The position numbers and the translations under genes were made by a program. Below, in pieces: positions 19,401 through 30,880 of a stretch of DNA of 64,000 nucleotides (position 1 is the stretch's first letter; every line of letters starts with the position of its first letter). Under the pieces are notes generated by a model that was not told where the DNA came from, searched no databases, and worked only from the letters and a program-made list of their open reading frames with translations. The stretch comes from Thunnus maccoyii (taxonomy: Eukaryota; Chordata; Actinopteri; Scombriformes; Scombridae), in contig NC_056545.1 in NCBI RefSeq assembly GCF_910596095.1, positions 3,208,001 through 3,272,000 of the forward strand, in the 5' to 3' direction.

Positions 19401-22400
19401 TGAATACAAATACAAATAATTTTGTTGACTCAACAAATACAGATACAAATACAAATACTTTGCTCTCTGCACATCCCTAGTTTATATACACAATGCAGCA
19501 AAAAAAAAGAAAAAAAAAAAGATTGTTTTATGAGAATCATAATATTTATATTCTTCTGCTCTTGAACATTTTAGTCATGGACGGATGAATTCCTAGTCTG
19601 GAACCCAGAAGACTTTGATGAAGTCAAACAAGTGTCTATACCCACCGCTAACGTGTGGGTGCCTGACATCCTCATCAATGAGTTGTAAGAACTGCTGATG
19701 TTAATATTGTTATTTAGATTGTTTCAGTTATACTATCAGGACTTGCAGCCTCTCTGTTGTCTGGAACAATTCGTTGTTTACATTTCTGTCTCTAACCTCC
19801 AGTGTAGATGTGGGAAAGTCTCCGGACATACCTTATGTCTATGTAACACATGATGGACTGGTGCGCAACTATAAGCCCATCCAGGTTGTCACAGCCTGCA
19901 CTCTCAACATCTACAACTTTCCATTCGACGTCCAGAAATGCAGCCTCACCTTCCAGAGCTGGCTTCATACCAGTAGGATATTCATCTCTTACTTAACACA
20001 CATTTACAATTTGACTGACCCTTTTGTGCTTTCATGTATTTTCCCCATATTATTAATTTGTCTTAAAAACATCTTCATAAGTTTAATTCTTCATACAGAT
20101 AAGAATAAAAATCACCACCAGAATCTGGATTTCTGGGTTTGATGTGGTATAAATTTTGATTTTCCAAATTAGTTTTCATCATATGACAAAGCCACAAAGT
20201 ATTCAACGTGTTTTCCTCTACATGGATGTGTGTGGGCATAACATTTTTGGAAATAACGTCTCAAACTAGATAAAAATGATTGCAAGGAGCAATCCCAAAA
20301 CTGCTGTATAATGCAATAGCCAAATTGGATGCAGCAGTGTAAGCTTGTTGTGAGCTCAAGTTTGTTTTAAAGCTAAAATGTACACAGAATGAAATTCATT
20401 GCCATTAGAAACATATATCAGTGAGTATATGAGTATGAGTTTAAACTTGCGTTACAGGAAAATGATATGATATTTGAATAAGATGATATTTTATTTGAAT
20501 AAAAGGGATTATTACCAAGCAATTAGCTTGGTGTGTATAACAATGTTGTCATTATGGATAGGTAAGATGGACAAAACTACAAAAATGAGAGCAAAGTTGT
20601 AACAGGAATTATCCTTTAGGCTGACTGTGACAAAAGTATCTATACCAATGACACATTAATTTTCCCTGTGGAGGAATTATGTGACTTGCTTAACTCACGA
20701 GTTCTACACTTTTTACCAACATTAAACTCTAAAACCATCATTTCTCAATGGATTTTCCATGGTACAGCTAATGTGGGCAGATTTCACACATTTCTGGAGT
20801 AGTTGGAGGTACTTCACATTAGCAATATCCCTCTGCAGCTCTATCAATACCACAAAAATCATAGTCATCATGCTGCTTTTGATGATTTAACGATAAACAC
20901 TGTCACTAACAAACATCCAACAAGGAATATTCACAGGCATAGCACCCAAACACTCACATTACCTCTTCTCAACAAAGCAGAACAGCCTTTGTGTTCTGTG
21001 AGTCCATGAACTCTCCCCTGCTGTGATTGTGCTCAGAGAGCAGAGTGATAGGTGAAGGGTAAGTTGTTGCCATTGCCGTCTCACACTGCTCCCGACATTG
21101 TATTCGATCTGTAGTTGATGACATCAACATCACCCTTATGCGAAGCCCCGAGGAGCTCAGGGAAGACAAGAGTGTCTTCATGAACCAAGGAGAATGGGAG
21201 CTGCTCCATGTTCTGTCCAACTACAAGATCTTCAGTGTGGACAATGATGACTATTACGCTGAGATGAAGTTCCATGTGAGTATATTAAATGATTATAAGG
21301 ATTCTTTAGTGCCTTGACCTCAACACCTGGCTGCCTGCTCTTATTGTACACATTTCTTATCTTCTTCTTTGTTCTCTTTCTTTAATTAAAACTGTGTTCC
21401 CATTCATAACAATGCAAAAATTATCATAGTCATAGCAAGTCCACAATAAAATAATACTCACGTTTTTCAATGCAGTCAGATGTCAAGCACCTGACCTGTT
21501 AGTAGCAGTTCAGCAAGAGTTTTGGGTTTGAAATTAGAAGGATTCACTAAAAATGAACCAACTGAGATACAAATATGACAAATATGATGAATATGTTATT
21601 GAGTGACTGTATGACTAGAATGAGATAAAACTTTTGTTTGAATTTTAAAGGCCATGAATGTGTTTAAGAAACTACAACATTTACAAGGTACCAGATGGCT
21701 GAGGGGTTTAAAGCCCTGACCAAGAACCACAAAGTTCCTGGTTCAAATGAGGTCAGGGACTTGTGTTGTTGATGTTATTCCCCATCTCTCTCTTCCCTAA
21801 CTTCCAGTCATATCTCCACTGTCAACTCTATAATAAAAGCGAAAAACAAAACCCCAAAGAACTCAAAAAATTAGCCTAGTGTAGCCTCATGACTGGAGAC
21901 CAAAAGTGCTCATTCATTGCATCTGGCAACCCGTATCTGGAAACGCTGGACAGAAATACTTAGATACTGTAGATAATGTTTTGTTTTTACATTTCTGCTC
22001 TTATATGGATTAAACAAATAATATGTAAAATAATGAGATTTATATGTCTTAGTAGCCATATTTTTGAGGAATGAACTCTGTCCCTTTGTTTCCTGTCTTT
22101 ATATTCAGTTAAACTAACTTTTTTCACAGCAGAAGTTTTGAAATGTTATTGTAGGACAATCGCAGATGTCACTAATAACATTAACCATGACTCCACTCCA
22201 GTAAAGTGTCCCAGTAAGCCATGACAGTGACCCAACATGCACAATAGTGAAACTGAAGTAGCTAAATGGAGTTCAGCCATCATTAATTTCATTATTTGCA
22301 CCTGTGCTTTTACTAATGTGACATGTCAAAATGTCTTTTGTGAAAATTATCTTTTGGAAATAGTGCTAACATAGTCTCAGATTATTTACTTACAAGACTT

Positions 22401-25400
22401 GCTATACAAAAAGTGTTTCAGGTGCTCATCAAAACAAAATTAAAAAAAGCAATTTTTCCTATAAAACTACATTTCCCAGGTGGTTATTCGGCGGCGGCCA
22501 TTGTTCTACACTGTGAACCTCCTGCTGCCCAGTATCTTCCTGATGGTGATGGACATCGTGGGTTTCTATCTGCCACCAGACAGCGGAGAGAGGGTTTCCT
22601 TCAAGATCACCTTGCTGCTGGGCTACTCTGTCTTCCTCATCATTGTATCTGACACTCTGCCTGCCACCGCCATAGGAACCCCACTGATAGGTGACTGGCA
22701 TCAATTACTGCTTATCAACACTTTGCATTCAGAACAAGGTCCCTACAAGGACTGTCTTCTTAGAACTTTAAATGATTTTGCCTGAAAATGATCTGATTTT
22801 ACCTTTAAATTGATGTGGAATTAAAAAGCTAAAAAAGGAAAGGTAAACCATGATGTCAGTAGAGTAACTAGTCTACAAGTCAAGCATGCAGGGAAAGACA
22901 AGTTTTGAGAATGAGCACAGAAATAATTCAAACACTGATTTAAGGGTTTTGGAGGGCTAGAAACTATCCCAGCATGTATTGGGTGGAAGGCAGAGCAACA
23001 TCCTTGAGAAGCCTATAACAGACACTACCATTCATGCTCAATCCACTTGATTGTTGGAAGAAGCACAGATTAAAGGGGACATATCATGCTTTTGTGATTT
23101 TCTGTTATTTCTATACTGTTATGGTGTCATTTAACATGTCTATGTTAAACATGGTTCCAAAAATTGAGGTGAACATATATAAAAAGCCCAGGCTTCAACC
23201 TGCTCAAAATGCTTTGTTTGCAAAGTTACCTCTACTTCCTCTACTTCCTCCTTGTGATGACATCAGATTTTTGGCGCATGCCCACAAAGCAAGGTTGTTA
23301 CTAAGCTTGTTGCTAAAGCTGTTGCTAAAGTCCCACGGTCTGGTTGTGTTGTCCACTCGCATATTTTGTATTGGATTCGGGCTTGAACATGTACAGATGT
23401 ATTTGAGAAGTTTCAATTTCATGCTCTCAAATAATTTCCTGACCGTATCTCATTTTTACCTGTCCTGTACTGTAGGTGTGTACTTCGTGGTTTGCATGGC
23501 CCTCCTGGTGATCAGCCTGACAGAAACTGTGCTGATTGTGCGCCTGGTCCACAAACAGGACCTACAGCCGCCTGTACCCCACTGGGTCAAGTACCTGGTG
23601 TTGGAAAGAGCTGCGGTCCTCTTCTGCATCCACAAGAACCACCGACTGTGCTCTAGACTGTCCTCCCAGGCCTCTGACCTGGAGCACTACAAGGACAACA
23701 ACTATGGGACTGGTAAGGTACAGGTGAACGCATGTAGCCTACAACAGTGGTTTTCAGTCTAGTGCCAATAAGGAGGAAGCGTATTCAGGGTTTTCATCAA
23801 ACCAACTGCTACAGCAGCTGATTTCACTGGTTAGTTTCCCCTCTGTGGATGAAGATGTATAGCAAAAAAATTAGCTGCTGGAATGAAAAGGCTGGTTGGT
23901 GTATGCCTATGGAGGCTAATGTTAGCTCAGCTTAGGAAAAAGTGAATAAATGGGATAACAAATTAAATATGTTGTCAGTAACAATTTTGCCGATACATAC
24001 ATTAAAATGCTTCCTTGTTATATACCCATTATTTGGGCAGCATCATGTTTCCTTCAAAACGCATTTGCTGTTGCAAATTAGCAGTATATAAACATCATTT
24101 TAATGAGACAGGGCAGATGAATAAATGAAGAAAAGAGTTCTAACCATATGACTCTCTCTACAACCACTGTCTAGATTTTCTAATCTTTTTTTCTTGGGTT
24201 AACTAAAAGTGATACAGCGTATGTATAACAACACTAAAGTAAGTTAGACATCTCCTGGAGGTTGCAGTGTATGTTACACCCCTAAATGTGTTAAATGCAA
24301 CCTATAATATAGCGAGAATTTGGCTATTCCTATAGTCTTACCAGTAGTGGGAAAAAGCTGTGGAAAAAAAGACAAGAGGAGTCGTTCAAATATAATTATG
24401 AATGAGGTATATATTTCTCATGTACAAGTGGATGTTTTAGGTTGATAATGCAATTAGGAGAAAGGTCAGGTATCACTAAAACTATTGGGCATTCATCCCC
24501 TGCATCCACAGTATGTAATAGTAATCTGGCCATTGGTTGTCAAGATATCTTGCTTTTGCTGGTTGTGTTGGGAGTAGAGAAGTGTGGACAGACTGACACA
24601 ACATCACATCTTTGGCTAAGCTAAACTAAACACATCACATATTTCTATTGATGCAGGAAGATCAAACTGATATCACAAATTTCATCTTTCATCTCAGCTA
24701 GGTAGGAAAGCAATCAAGCAAAATTCCCCAGATGCTGGACCTTTGTTTTAAAGGGGACATATCAAGCTTTTTATGATTTTCTGTTATTTATGTACTGTTA
24801 TGATGTCAGATGTTAAACATGGTGAAAGTTCAAGGAGAACATACATAAAAATTCTTCCTGAAAGTCAAAAGCCTGGGCTTCAACCTGCTTCAACCTGTTT
24901 GCAATACTACCTCTACTTCCTCCTCGTGCTGACGTCATATTGTATGTGCATGCCCACAAACTGATGTCCGTTCTGTTGTTTTTGTTGCTAAGGTTGTTCC
25001 ACGGGTTGTCCAGTCACATATTTGGGATCAGATTGGGTCTTGAACATATACAGATGTATTTGAGAAGTTTCCATTTCGAGTGATGAATCCTTTTACAACT
25101 GTGTGTTTACGTAGCCTCTAGAACCACTGACCAATCAGAACAGAGTGAGCTCATTGGTAAGGGGGGCCTTAAAGAGACAGGAGCTAAAACGTCCTGTTTC
25201 AGACAGAGGCTGAACTGAAGGGTTGAATAAAGATAAATAATACAGTTTTTAAACTGTAAATCATGCAAAGATATTCCAGTTGAGCCCCAGAATATGAATA
25301 TAGACCTGAAAATGTGCATATGAACCTCCATAAAAGTTATATTCCAATGAATTTGCAATTAAATTGAAATCTGTTTCTCGTCCTGCAGCCCAGTGCACCC

Positions 25401-25699
25401 TCCACCACACCTGTGAGATAGGCCGAAGGCTCAGTCATCACGACAGGGAGGGCGGGCTGCTCGGACTGGGCCTGCCCCCCTCCAGGGACCCTACCCCACC
25501 CGTCATGGACAACATCCTGCAGGAAGTGACAGCGATTCGCCACTTCCTGGAGAAGAGGGATAGGTGCCGTGAAGTTGCCAAGGAGTGGCTGCAGGTTGGC
25601 TACGTCCTGGACGTGCTGCTCTTCAGAGTCTACTTGGTGGCCGTGGTGGCTTACAGCATCACACTGGGCACGCTGTGGTCAGTGTGGCACGTTGCCTGA
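16374..25699 (+). CDS. htr3a: 5-hydroxytryptamine receptor 3A-like subunit (complete, 9 coding exons)
   Basis: Principal subunit of the serotonin-gated cation channel. Joined exons: 16374-16443, 17536-17699, 18733-18777, 19575-19684, 19803-19972, 21115-21275, 22480-22690, 23476-23712, 25389-25699. Total 1479 nt, 492 residues plus TGA; all junctions GT/AG and in phase. The start ATG has a good context (GGCACCATGA) and opens a hydrophobic leader. Ligand-site residues fall at the human 5-HT3A numbers: Trp90 and Arg92 (loop D), Glu129 (loop A), Trp183 (loop B), Phe226, Tyr234 and Glu236 (loop C). Cys-loop Cys162/Cys176. M1 about 249-271, M2 about 281-301, M3 about 314-334, M4 about 466-488. The stretch from GERVSFKITLLLGYSV through the M2-M3 loop to PLIG appears unchanged from human as I recall it. 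Human HTR3A is 478 residues; the extra length is in the M3-M4 loop. Confidence 0.96.
17236..17273. repeat. AT-rich palindrome in htr3a intron 1
   Basis: TATATAGTATATATATATAC followed by TATATA forms a near-perfect short palindrome within AT-rich intron DNA. Confidence 0.7.
17536..17699 (+). CDS. htr3a: htr3a exon 2
   Basis: Acceptor TTTTCAG, donor GTGAGT. It encodes residues 24-78, with NAT sequon, LVRLSEFL helix and GVRPVKDW motif, ending at ILNV. Length 164 nt. Confidence 0.95.
18733..18777 (+). CDS. htr3a: htr3a exon 3
   Basis: A 45-nt microexon with acceptor ACACAG and donor GTAAGA. It encodes residues 79-93, DEKNQVLTTYVWYRQ, nearly the human 5-HT3A sequence, and holds loop D Trp90 and Arg92. 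Confidence 0.95.
19037..19479. mobile_element. hAT-type non-autonomous transposon (MITE) in htr3a intron 3
   Basis: The 443-bp element begins TAGGGCTGTGC and ends GCACATCCCTA, an 11-bp terminal inverted repeat with one mismatch. It is flanked by a perfect 8-bp target duplication GTTTATAT at 19029-19036 and 19480-19487. Subterminal GAATACAAATAC motifs occur near both ends. An 8-bp duplication and this terminus are characteristic of hAT elements. No transposase is encoded. Confidence 0.88.
19575..19684 (+). CDS. htr3a: htr3a exon 4
   Basis: Acceptor TTTTAG, donor GTAAGA. It encodes WTDEFLVWNPEDFD and loop A PDILINE(F), with the codon for Phe130 split across the intron. Glu129 is the ligand-site glutamate. 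Confidence 0.95.
19803..19972 (+). CDS. htr3a: htr3a exon 5 (Cys-loop)
   Basis: Acceptor CCTCCAG, donor GTAGGA. It encodes residues 130-186: VDVGKSPDIPYVYV, the Cys162-Cys176 loop with FPFDVQ, and SWLHT with Trp183. Lys175 replaces the Asn of the NCS glycosylation sequon present in human 5-HT3A and in htr3b here. Confidence 0.95.
20480..21114. other. remainder of htr3a intron 5
   Basis: AT-rich intron DNA leading to the exon 6 acceptor. No coding exon or mobile element recognised. Confidence 0.5.
21115..21275 (+). CDS. htr3a: htr3a exon 6
   Basis: Acceptor CTGTAG, donor GTGAGT. It encodes residues 187-240, including the NIT sequon at 191, FMNQGEWELL and loop C with Phe226, Tyr234 and Glu236. 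The upstream splice codon gives Ile187 (A + TT). Length 161 nt. Confidence 0.94.
21688..21865 (+). mobile_element. tRNA-derived SINE in htr3a intron 6
   Basis: It begins with an A-box-like TGGCTGAGGGGTTTAAAGCC, followed by a B-box-like GGTTCAAATGA about 30 bp later. A CCCCATCTCTCTCTTCCCTA-type pyrimidine-rich body and ATAATAAAAGCGAAAAACAA tail follow. This order is that of a common fish tRNA-SINE. It is not a tRNA gene: the cloverleaf is not kept. Confidence 0.7.
22480..22690 (+). CDS. htr3a: htr3a exon 7 (M1 and M2)
   Basis: Acceptor TTTCCCAG, donor GTGACT. It encodes residues 241-310: VVIRRRPLFY, M1 with LLLPSIFLMVMDIVGFYLPP, and pore-lining M2 GERVSFKITLLLGYSVFLII through TPLIG, essentially identical to mammalian 5-HT3A. 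Confidence 0.97.
23070..23425 (+). mobile_element. TTAA-flanked MITE, copy 1 (left part) in htr3a intron 7
   Basis: TTAA at 23070-23073 followed by AGGGGACATAT. The sequence then matches copy 2 (GATTTTCTGTTATTT, GGCTTCAACCTGC, CTCTACTTCCTC, CATGCCCACAAA, ACAGATGTATTTGAGAAGTTT). The right half is missing. TTAA duplication with a short terminal repeat suggests piggyBac-type mobilisation. Confidence 0.7.
23476..23712 (+). CDS. htr3a: htr3a exon 8 (M3 and intracellular loop)
   Basis: Acceptor CTGTAG, donor GTAAGG at 23713. It encodes residues 311-389: M3 (VYFVVCMALLVISLTETV), VRLVHKQDLQ and part of the long M3-M4 loop. A second GT (GTACAG) lies 5 nt further on but would break the frame with exon 9. 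Confidence 0.94.
24748..25340 (+). mobile_element. TTAA-flanked MITE, copy 2 in htr3a intron 8
   Basis: TTAA at 24748-24751 then AGGGGACATAT. The left half matches copy 1 and the right half matches copy 3 (CCAATCAGA, CCTTAAAGAGACAGGA, CCTGTTTCAGACAG, AAGATATTCCAGT, GAGCCCCAGAATAT). The extreme right terminus is degraded to CATATGAACCTCC. It lies in the same direction as copy 1, on the other side of exon 8. Confidence 0.75.
25389..25699 (+). CDS. htr3a: htr3a exon 9 (MA helix, M4, stop)
   Basis: Acceptor CCTGCAG. It encodes residues 390-492 and TGA at 25697-25699. The MA helix (FLEKRDRCREVAKEWLQVG) keeps basic residues Arg446, Arg450 and Lys454 at the human 432/436/440 positions. M4 then ends LWSVWHVA, like human LWSIWQYA. 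Confidence 0.96.
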
Positions 25700-26633
25700 G
25701 TCTCACCACTGTAGTCCTGTGGACAAAAGCTCAGTGGGTAGAACATGGAGTTAAGAATATCTGAGTGAGTTGCTCTATGCCTGTGGAGCTCTGTGTACAG
25801 GGAGGCACTCACATAGTAATGGAACAGGAAAGCGGTTCCTGTAGTTGGAGCCTACAGTATGTACATTCAAAGCTGACCTATTGGGTTTGCCATTATATCC
25901 CTGAAAACAGCAGGCTATTCTTTATCATCATCATCTTCTTAGGTTTGATCATTTTTAAAGTTCCATGACGTAAATGTCTTTTGAGATGCTTTTTCAGGGC
26001 CGGTTTGAGGTTTTTTGGGATTGAAATTGACATACTGCCTCACACATTTATTATTATTCATCATTATGAAGGATTATAAAGGATGACAGTAGCAGTAACA
26101 CACCAAGCAAAGACATCTTAGCTGACTTTAGTATTGTCCCATCACAAAACAAACAAACAAACGACAATTAATACAATAAAGAAAGATAGAAATTTAAAAA
26201 TGCTGTTTTAAAACATGCACTTTGAAAATGTACAGTACTATAAAAAACTCATACATTTTTTTACTTGAATTATCAGAAGAAAGGAAGAGTGGACTTGTAC
26301 ACATGTGTAATTTACATGTTTCATGTGGCTGAGGAGCCTTAAACTTCCAGTTACAGTAGTTCTTTATGACTGGTCTGGTTGGGTTTAAAGGAATATAATT
26401 CTTCGGAGAAAAGTCAATTTAAAATAATGTTCATCCACTTCCAAGTGAATGTAATGAGCAAAAATATCTACCTTTAAAAACCTAAACAATAAACCTATAA
26501 AAAAAGTTGGACTATGAAACCGATTGCTGACTGACAGCACATCTGTTAACTTTAAAATCTTGAATTGCTGCTCCTACTGTTGAAAACATCTATTTAAAAT
26601 ATGTATTCCTCTTATTATACATGGATCAATAAA
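25700..26633 (+). other. htr3a: probable htr3a 3' UTR
   Basis: Non-coding DNA after the stop. The clearest candidate polyadenylation signal is AATAAA at 26628-26633 (context GGATCAATAAAC). The extent is inferred only from the hexamer. Confidence 0.4.
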
Positions 26634-29600
26634 CAAATAATTTATATTAATGAGGTAACAACTGCATATGATGACCTGTTTTGCTCTACATGTATATTAA
26701 GGAAAACATTTCATTGCATGTCCCCTTGCCCTGAATTGATTAAACTGTGGATATATTGAAGAGGTGTGTATTGAGTTATTTTCATGTCATGATAAATCAT
26801 ATGTTTGTAAGTAAAATGATGGAAATTTAAACTGCAGAGCTTCAAATACATATCAAAATCATGTTAAGCTTTAATGTGTCACCTGATATAATAAAATCTG
26901 TCAAAAATCTATTGGAATGTTGAACATGAATCTTGTTACTCACATTAGTGCTTAGATAACAGTGTTTCAACATATTTTATGTATACAGCGGCAGATTTTA
27001 ATTTGATTTTATACCTTTTATTTAATTGTGTGCTGTGTCAACAAGAAATGTGATATAATTACATGCAATGTTAGAATAGTCATTGTAAATTTAAACATGT
27101 TTCAGTAAATGTTTCGCCCATAGGAGTTCATCAGATAAAAAAAAGCCTTTACCATCTTCACCTTACTTTTCTATGGAAGTCCATTATGGAAAAAAGGTAA
27201 ATTAATCACGTTATGAATAAGTGAAAACAATTTTTAAATTAGCAAATTAACTGTAAAAAATAATATGACAGAAGTTTTAATTTTATCACTTACTTTCATA
27301 ATGACTAGCTGATAACCAGGTATTTCCTCTAAATAGGAAATTATTAATAAAAAAGTGCTACCATATAATCAAAAATGAGCTCCAATAAAACTCTGACTTA
27401 AAAAAAAATAATTAGTTGAGCTGTAGTAATTAATTTCCCACTGTTTCATTTATGTTTTCTGTATTTATTGATATTATTATTCATTTAATAAAGCCTCATT
27501 TGTATTCAGTTATTTTTGTCCCACATGAACTTCGACAATTTTGGTCTTTAGAATATGCATTCCCAGCACGAAGTGAAGTGAAGAAATAAGGATTTATCTA
27601 CAAAAGATCCATAATCAATGAATTGAAAGTGTAACTGTAACACATGTCCATTAAATATGGCATAGACATTTATAGGACATGGTCATTTGGATTTCTGTTT
27701 TGCCTTTCTTATAAAAAATGAAATAAAAAATCCATAGATCTGTGTAGTTTTATGAACAAATCAGTTTTGAATGGCATGATTATTATGTATAATCAAATCT
27801 ATAGTCGTATACATTTAATAAGAGACATGTAAAGACATGTAAATCATGTCAAATACATTTTTACCGTAATATGATGGTCTGCCACCCATATGATCTGTAT
27901 TAAATTGATATATGTAGAGTGAAATGTGTCAGTAAACTGCTGATTATTCTGTTACTTATAAGAGGTTTAAATATGTATATAGACACAGTGAGCATAATGT
28001 CACAGCCCGGCTCTAGTATTCAACAATACAAAAGTAAATTTATTTAACACAAAGTACTCAAAACAAACAAAAAATAACAATAGGTAGAGTTAGTCTGTAA
28101 AATCAGTCATGTAGGGAATGGATGAGTGAATGTATGCTGTGTGGGTGTTGTATGGTGAAACAAAAGGAACCAAAAAGCAATGCAGGAGTGTGTGGGGGAG
28201 AGAAGAGAGGATCTGAACTGTCAGCTTCTAAGACTTTATATATATATGGGGCACACTGGGCCCAGGTGTGTCCCATCCTGCTAATCAGTGTGCTCAGAAA
28301 CTTGCCCCTGCAAACAAAGAACACAGCAGCAACAAGGAGCACAAAGCAGAGGAGCCATCACAATAATAATGTGCTGCTCATAATTTGCTACAAACCTGTT
28401 AATAATGCATGTTGTACTACACTGCTCATTCATTGTGTTAACACCTGCAGTTCACCACAGCTGCCAGAGGATGGCACCATGCACAATGACATCAGTTTCC
28501 CTCAACAGCAGTGAGATACGCCAGACGTGATATTGATACTATTAGCAGCCTTGCAGAGATGCTTCAAATCTTTTTTCTTATCAAATACAGTATATTGAGA
28601 TCATAAGAGGAAACGTAGTTCTCCTGCAAAAAGCTGTCTATATTCTCCAGAACAAAGTGAGGAAGAAAGGCTGCACTCCATAGTTAAAAAACAAGCAAAA
28701 GGAATCACTTCATGTATTGATCTTTTAGATTTACAATCAATAGGCTTAATTTGACAGAGATCAATACATTAGGTGATTCTTTTTGCTGTATGGAGTGCCG
28801 CCTTTGTGGTGGAATATATGTCTGTGATTAATGGAGATATTCATTCATATTTGACATTTTCTGTTCTTGTGAGGAAAGTTATATTATGGTTTATGATAAC
28901 GCAGGCATATTGAGGATTTTTGTTTTTGTTTTTGTTTTTCTCATGCTACCAACTGGACAGTGTTACTATTAATGTCACCTATCAATCAGTCTTTTTTTTT
29001 TTTTTTTTTTTTAAATTGATGTAGCTCTTTGTGCAAGATCAAAACACAAAGTTAAATAGATAAATGGCCAAATAAAACACTTTTCTTTATAAATGAAGAG
29101 TGTTAATGTTTAAACTCAGCCCTTATTGTCCACATTGTCCAATCACATTGGCCTGAATTAAAGTAAGTTTTGCAGTCTTTCATTAGTTTTTGTAGTTATG
29201 CATGTTTTAAATCCTGTGTCCCCTTTAAGCCCATACTTTTGGGACCTATAGTACATCTAATGTCATTATAGCTTTTGCTGTAAAGACGACTGAACAAAGA
29301 ACCACTCTGTTCTGAAGGATGGTTCTCATGCTGGTGCATTTGTGTCAGCCAGCAATGTTAAGTGTGAGATGTCTTTCTCCTAACTGAGTCCAAGCCCTGT
29401 TAGAGCCACTTAAATCCTTTGATTGCAATTAAACTTACTTAGTGCATGTTAAGCAAGCTAAGACATTACACAGATGAAAATATCACGGTGACGTAATCTG
29501 TGACTCATCCACCACAGGGATCCACAGGTTTATTGTCAAGTTAATTTAGGTTTATTTTTATTGTTCATCAACATAAAATTATTCAACGGGCAATTCCCTC

Positions 29601-30700
29601 TGTGGATAACTGGTGTGATAAAAGAGCTGTAGATGATTAATGCGGTTAACATTTATTTGCAATTAAGAGTTAAGTCCAATAATAGGTGCGTGATAAAATA
29701 ATAGAACATTATTCTCCTTGCATGTTTAATTTAAACCTTCATTTTAAACCGCTAAAACAAGGACTTTTGGGATCATCACTTTAAGGCTGCCAACTCAGAA
29801 TCCAGCCTTTAGATATGTGGGTCAAAGATCAGTGGTGAAACCTCATGTTTCAACACAAAGGCCTTCACTGTTCATATTACCATCCTGACAAACCATTCAC
29901 CAACCCCTGCCCCTTCCTTCCTGATACCCCAAAATAAGATCAAAGTCACCCTAAAGCAACACAGTCAAACAAAACCACTCACAATGAGAGTTTTTCTCTC
30001 TCATTTCCTGTTTTTGTTTTCTGTCAAAATCTAAAAAAAGTCAAAAAAATAACCACAGAGCTGCAATATGTTTTGGGTGTAATACTTGAGAGTGGGAGCT
30101 TAAGTGAACAGAGAAAGAGAAGAGCTGCCTCATTAGTTTTCAATACACTGAAGTCGAGATCTGATCCAATGTGCCAGAAAGAGGAAATTAGCAAATATAG
30201 TGGCATTATTGGGATGCCTTGGCAACACTTTTGATATGATGTTTATTTCAGGGGATACACAGGCTTGTCATATCAAACTTTATTGGGGAAGAAATTTCAG
30301 CAACCAGCACAAAGGTGACAGTGAATATTTGTCACTAATTCTGATGCATTTTGAAACTCTAACACATGAAAGGGCGCTAATAGGGATTTTTGCATGTTTT
30401 AGCACATTAACTACAAATCAAATACACATGTAACATTACTTCCATGTATTTTCGGAAGCCAATCACATATATTGTATGTCATGTGGTGGTGCAGACGCAA
30501 GCAGGAAGAATTCAAACTGCATTGGTGTTAAACGCCTCCTTGTTAGTAAATTTAATTGGGAGGTTTTCTGTTCTTCTCAGTCTGCCACCATGGTGTAACT
30601 GTGATTGTAGAGTATAGAACAGACCATTAAATCCCGAAATTCAAATGGTTCCTCCTTTGGGAGGCATTAATCTGCTCAGGAAGTCATGCAATCTGCCTGT
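26634..30700. other. intergenic spacer after htr3a
   Basis: AT-rich DNA with a poly-T run at about 28991-29012. Short ORFs near 28.1-28.5 kb have no recognisable domain. I see no exon, RNA gene or intact mobile element here. Confidence 0.5.
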
Positions 30701-30734
30701 TAAATTTTGCCTTTGTGTTTGAAAAGTTTCATTG

Positions 30735-30880
30735 TCAGGGGAGTGTGTGGAGATTTTGGCCTGATGGTGGCACTAACGGACAAGTGAGGTCACAATAATT
30801 ATTATAAATCATCCTCTGGAAGACCACGAATACTCATACAAAATGACGTGGAAATCTTACCATACTTGTGTAGATACAGT
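30735..30880. repeat. fragment of dispersed teleost repeat
   Basis: TTTTGGCCTGATGGTGGCAC and AATCATCCTCTGGAAGACCA match phrases of the copy near 33.7 kb. Degenerate and non-coding. Confidence 0.5.

Noticed and set aside
21688..21760. tRNA gene
   Set aside because: A and B boxes are present but the cloverleaf is not kept and the downstream body is that of a SINE.
23713..23723. Alternative donor GTACAG 5 nt after the htr3a exon 8 end
   Set aside because: It would leave phase 0 instead of phase 1 and put exon 9 out of frame; the first GTAAGG keeps the conserved frame.
23034..23762. A 242-codon open frame on +
   Set aside because: It runs through intron 7, including a MITE, into htr3a exon 8 in the exon's frame. 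Only 23476-23712 is coding; the rest is chance openness.
28122..28514. 130-codon ORF on +
   Set aside because: No recognisable motif, repeat-like sequence around it, and an overlapping antisense ORF of similar quality.
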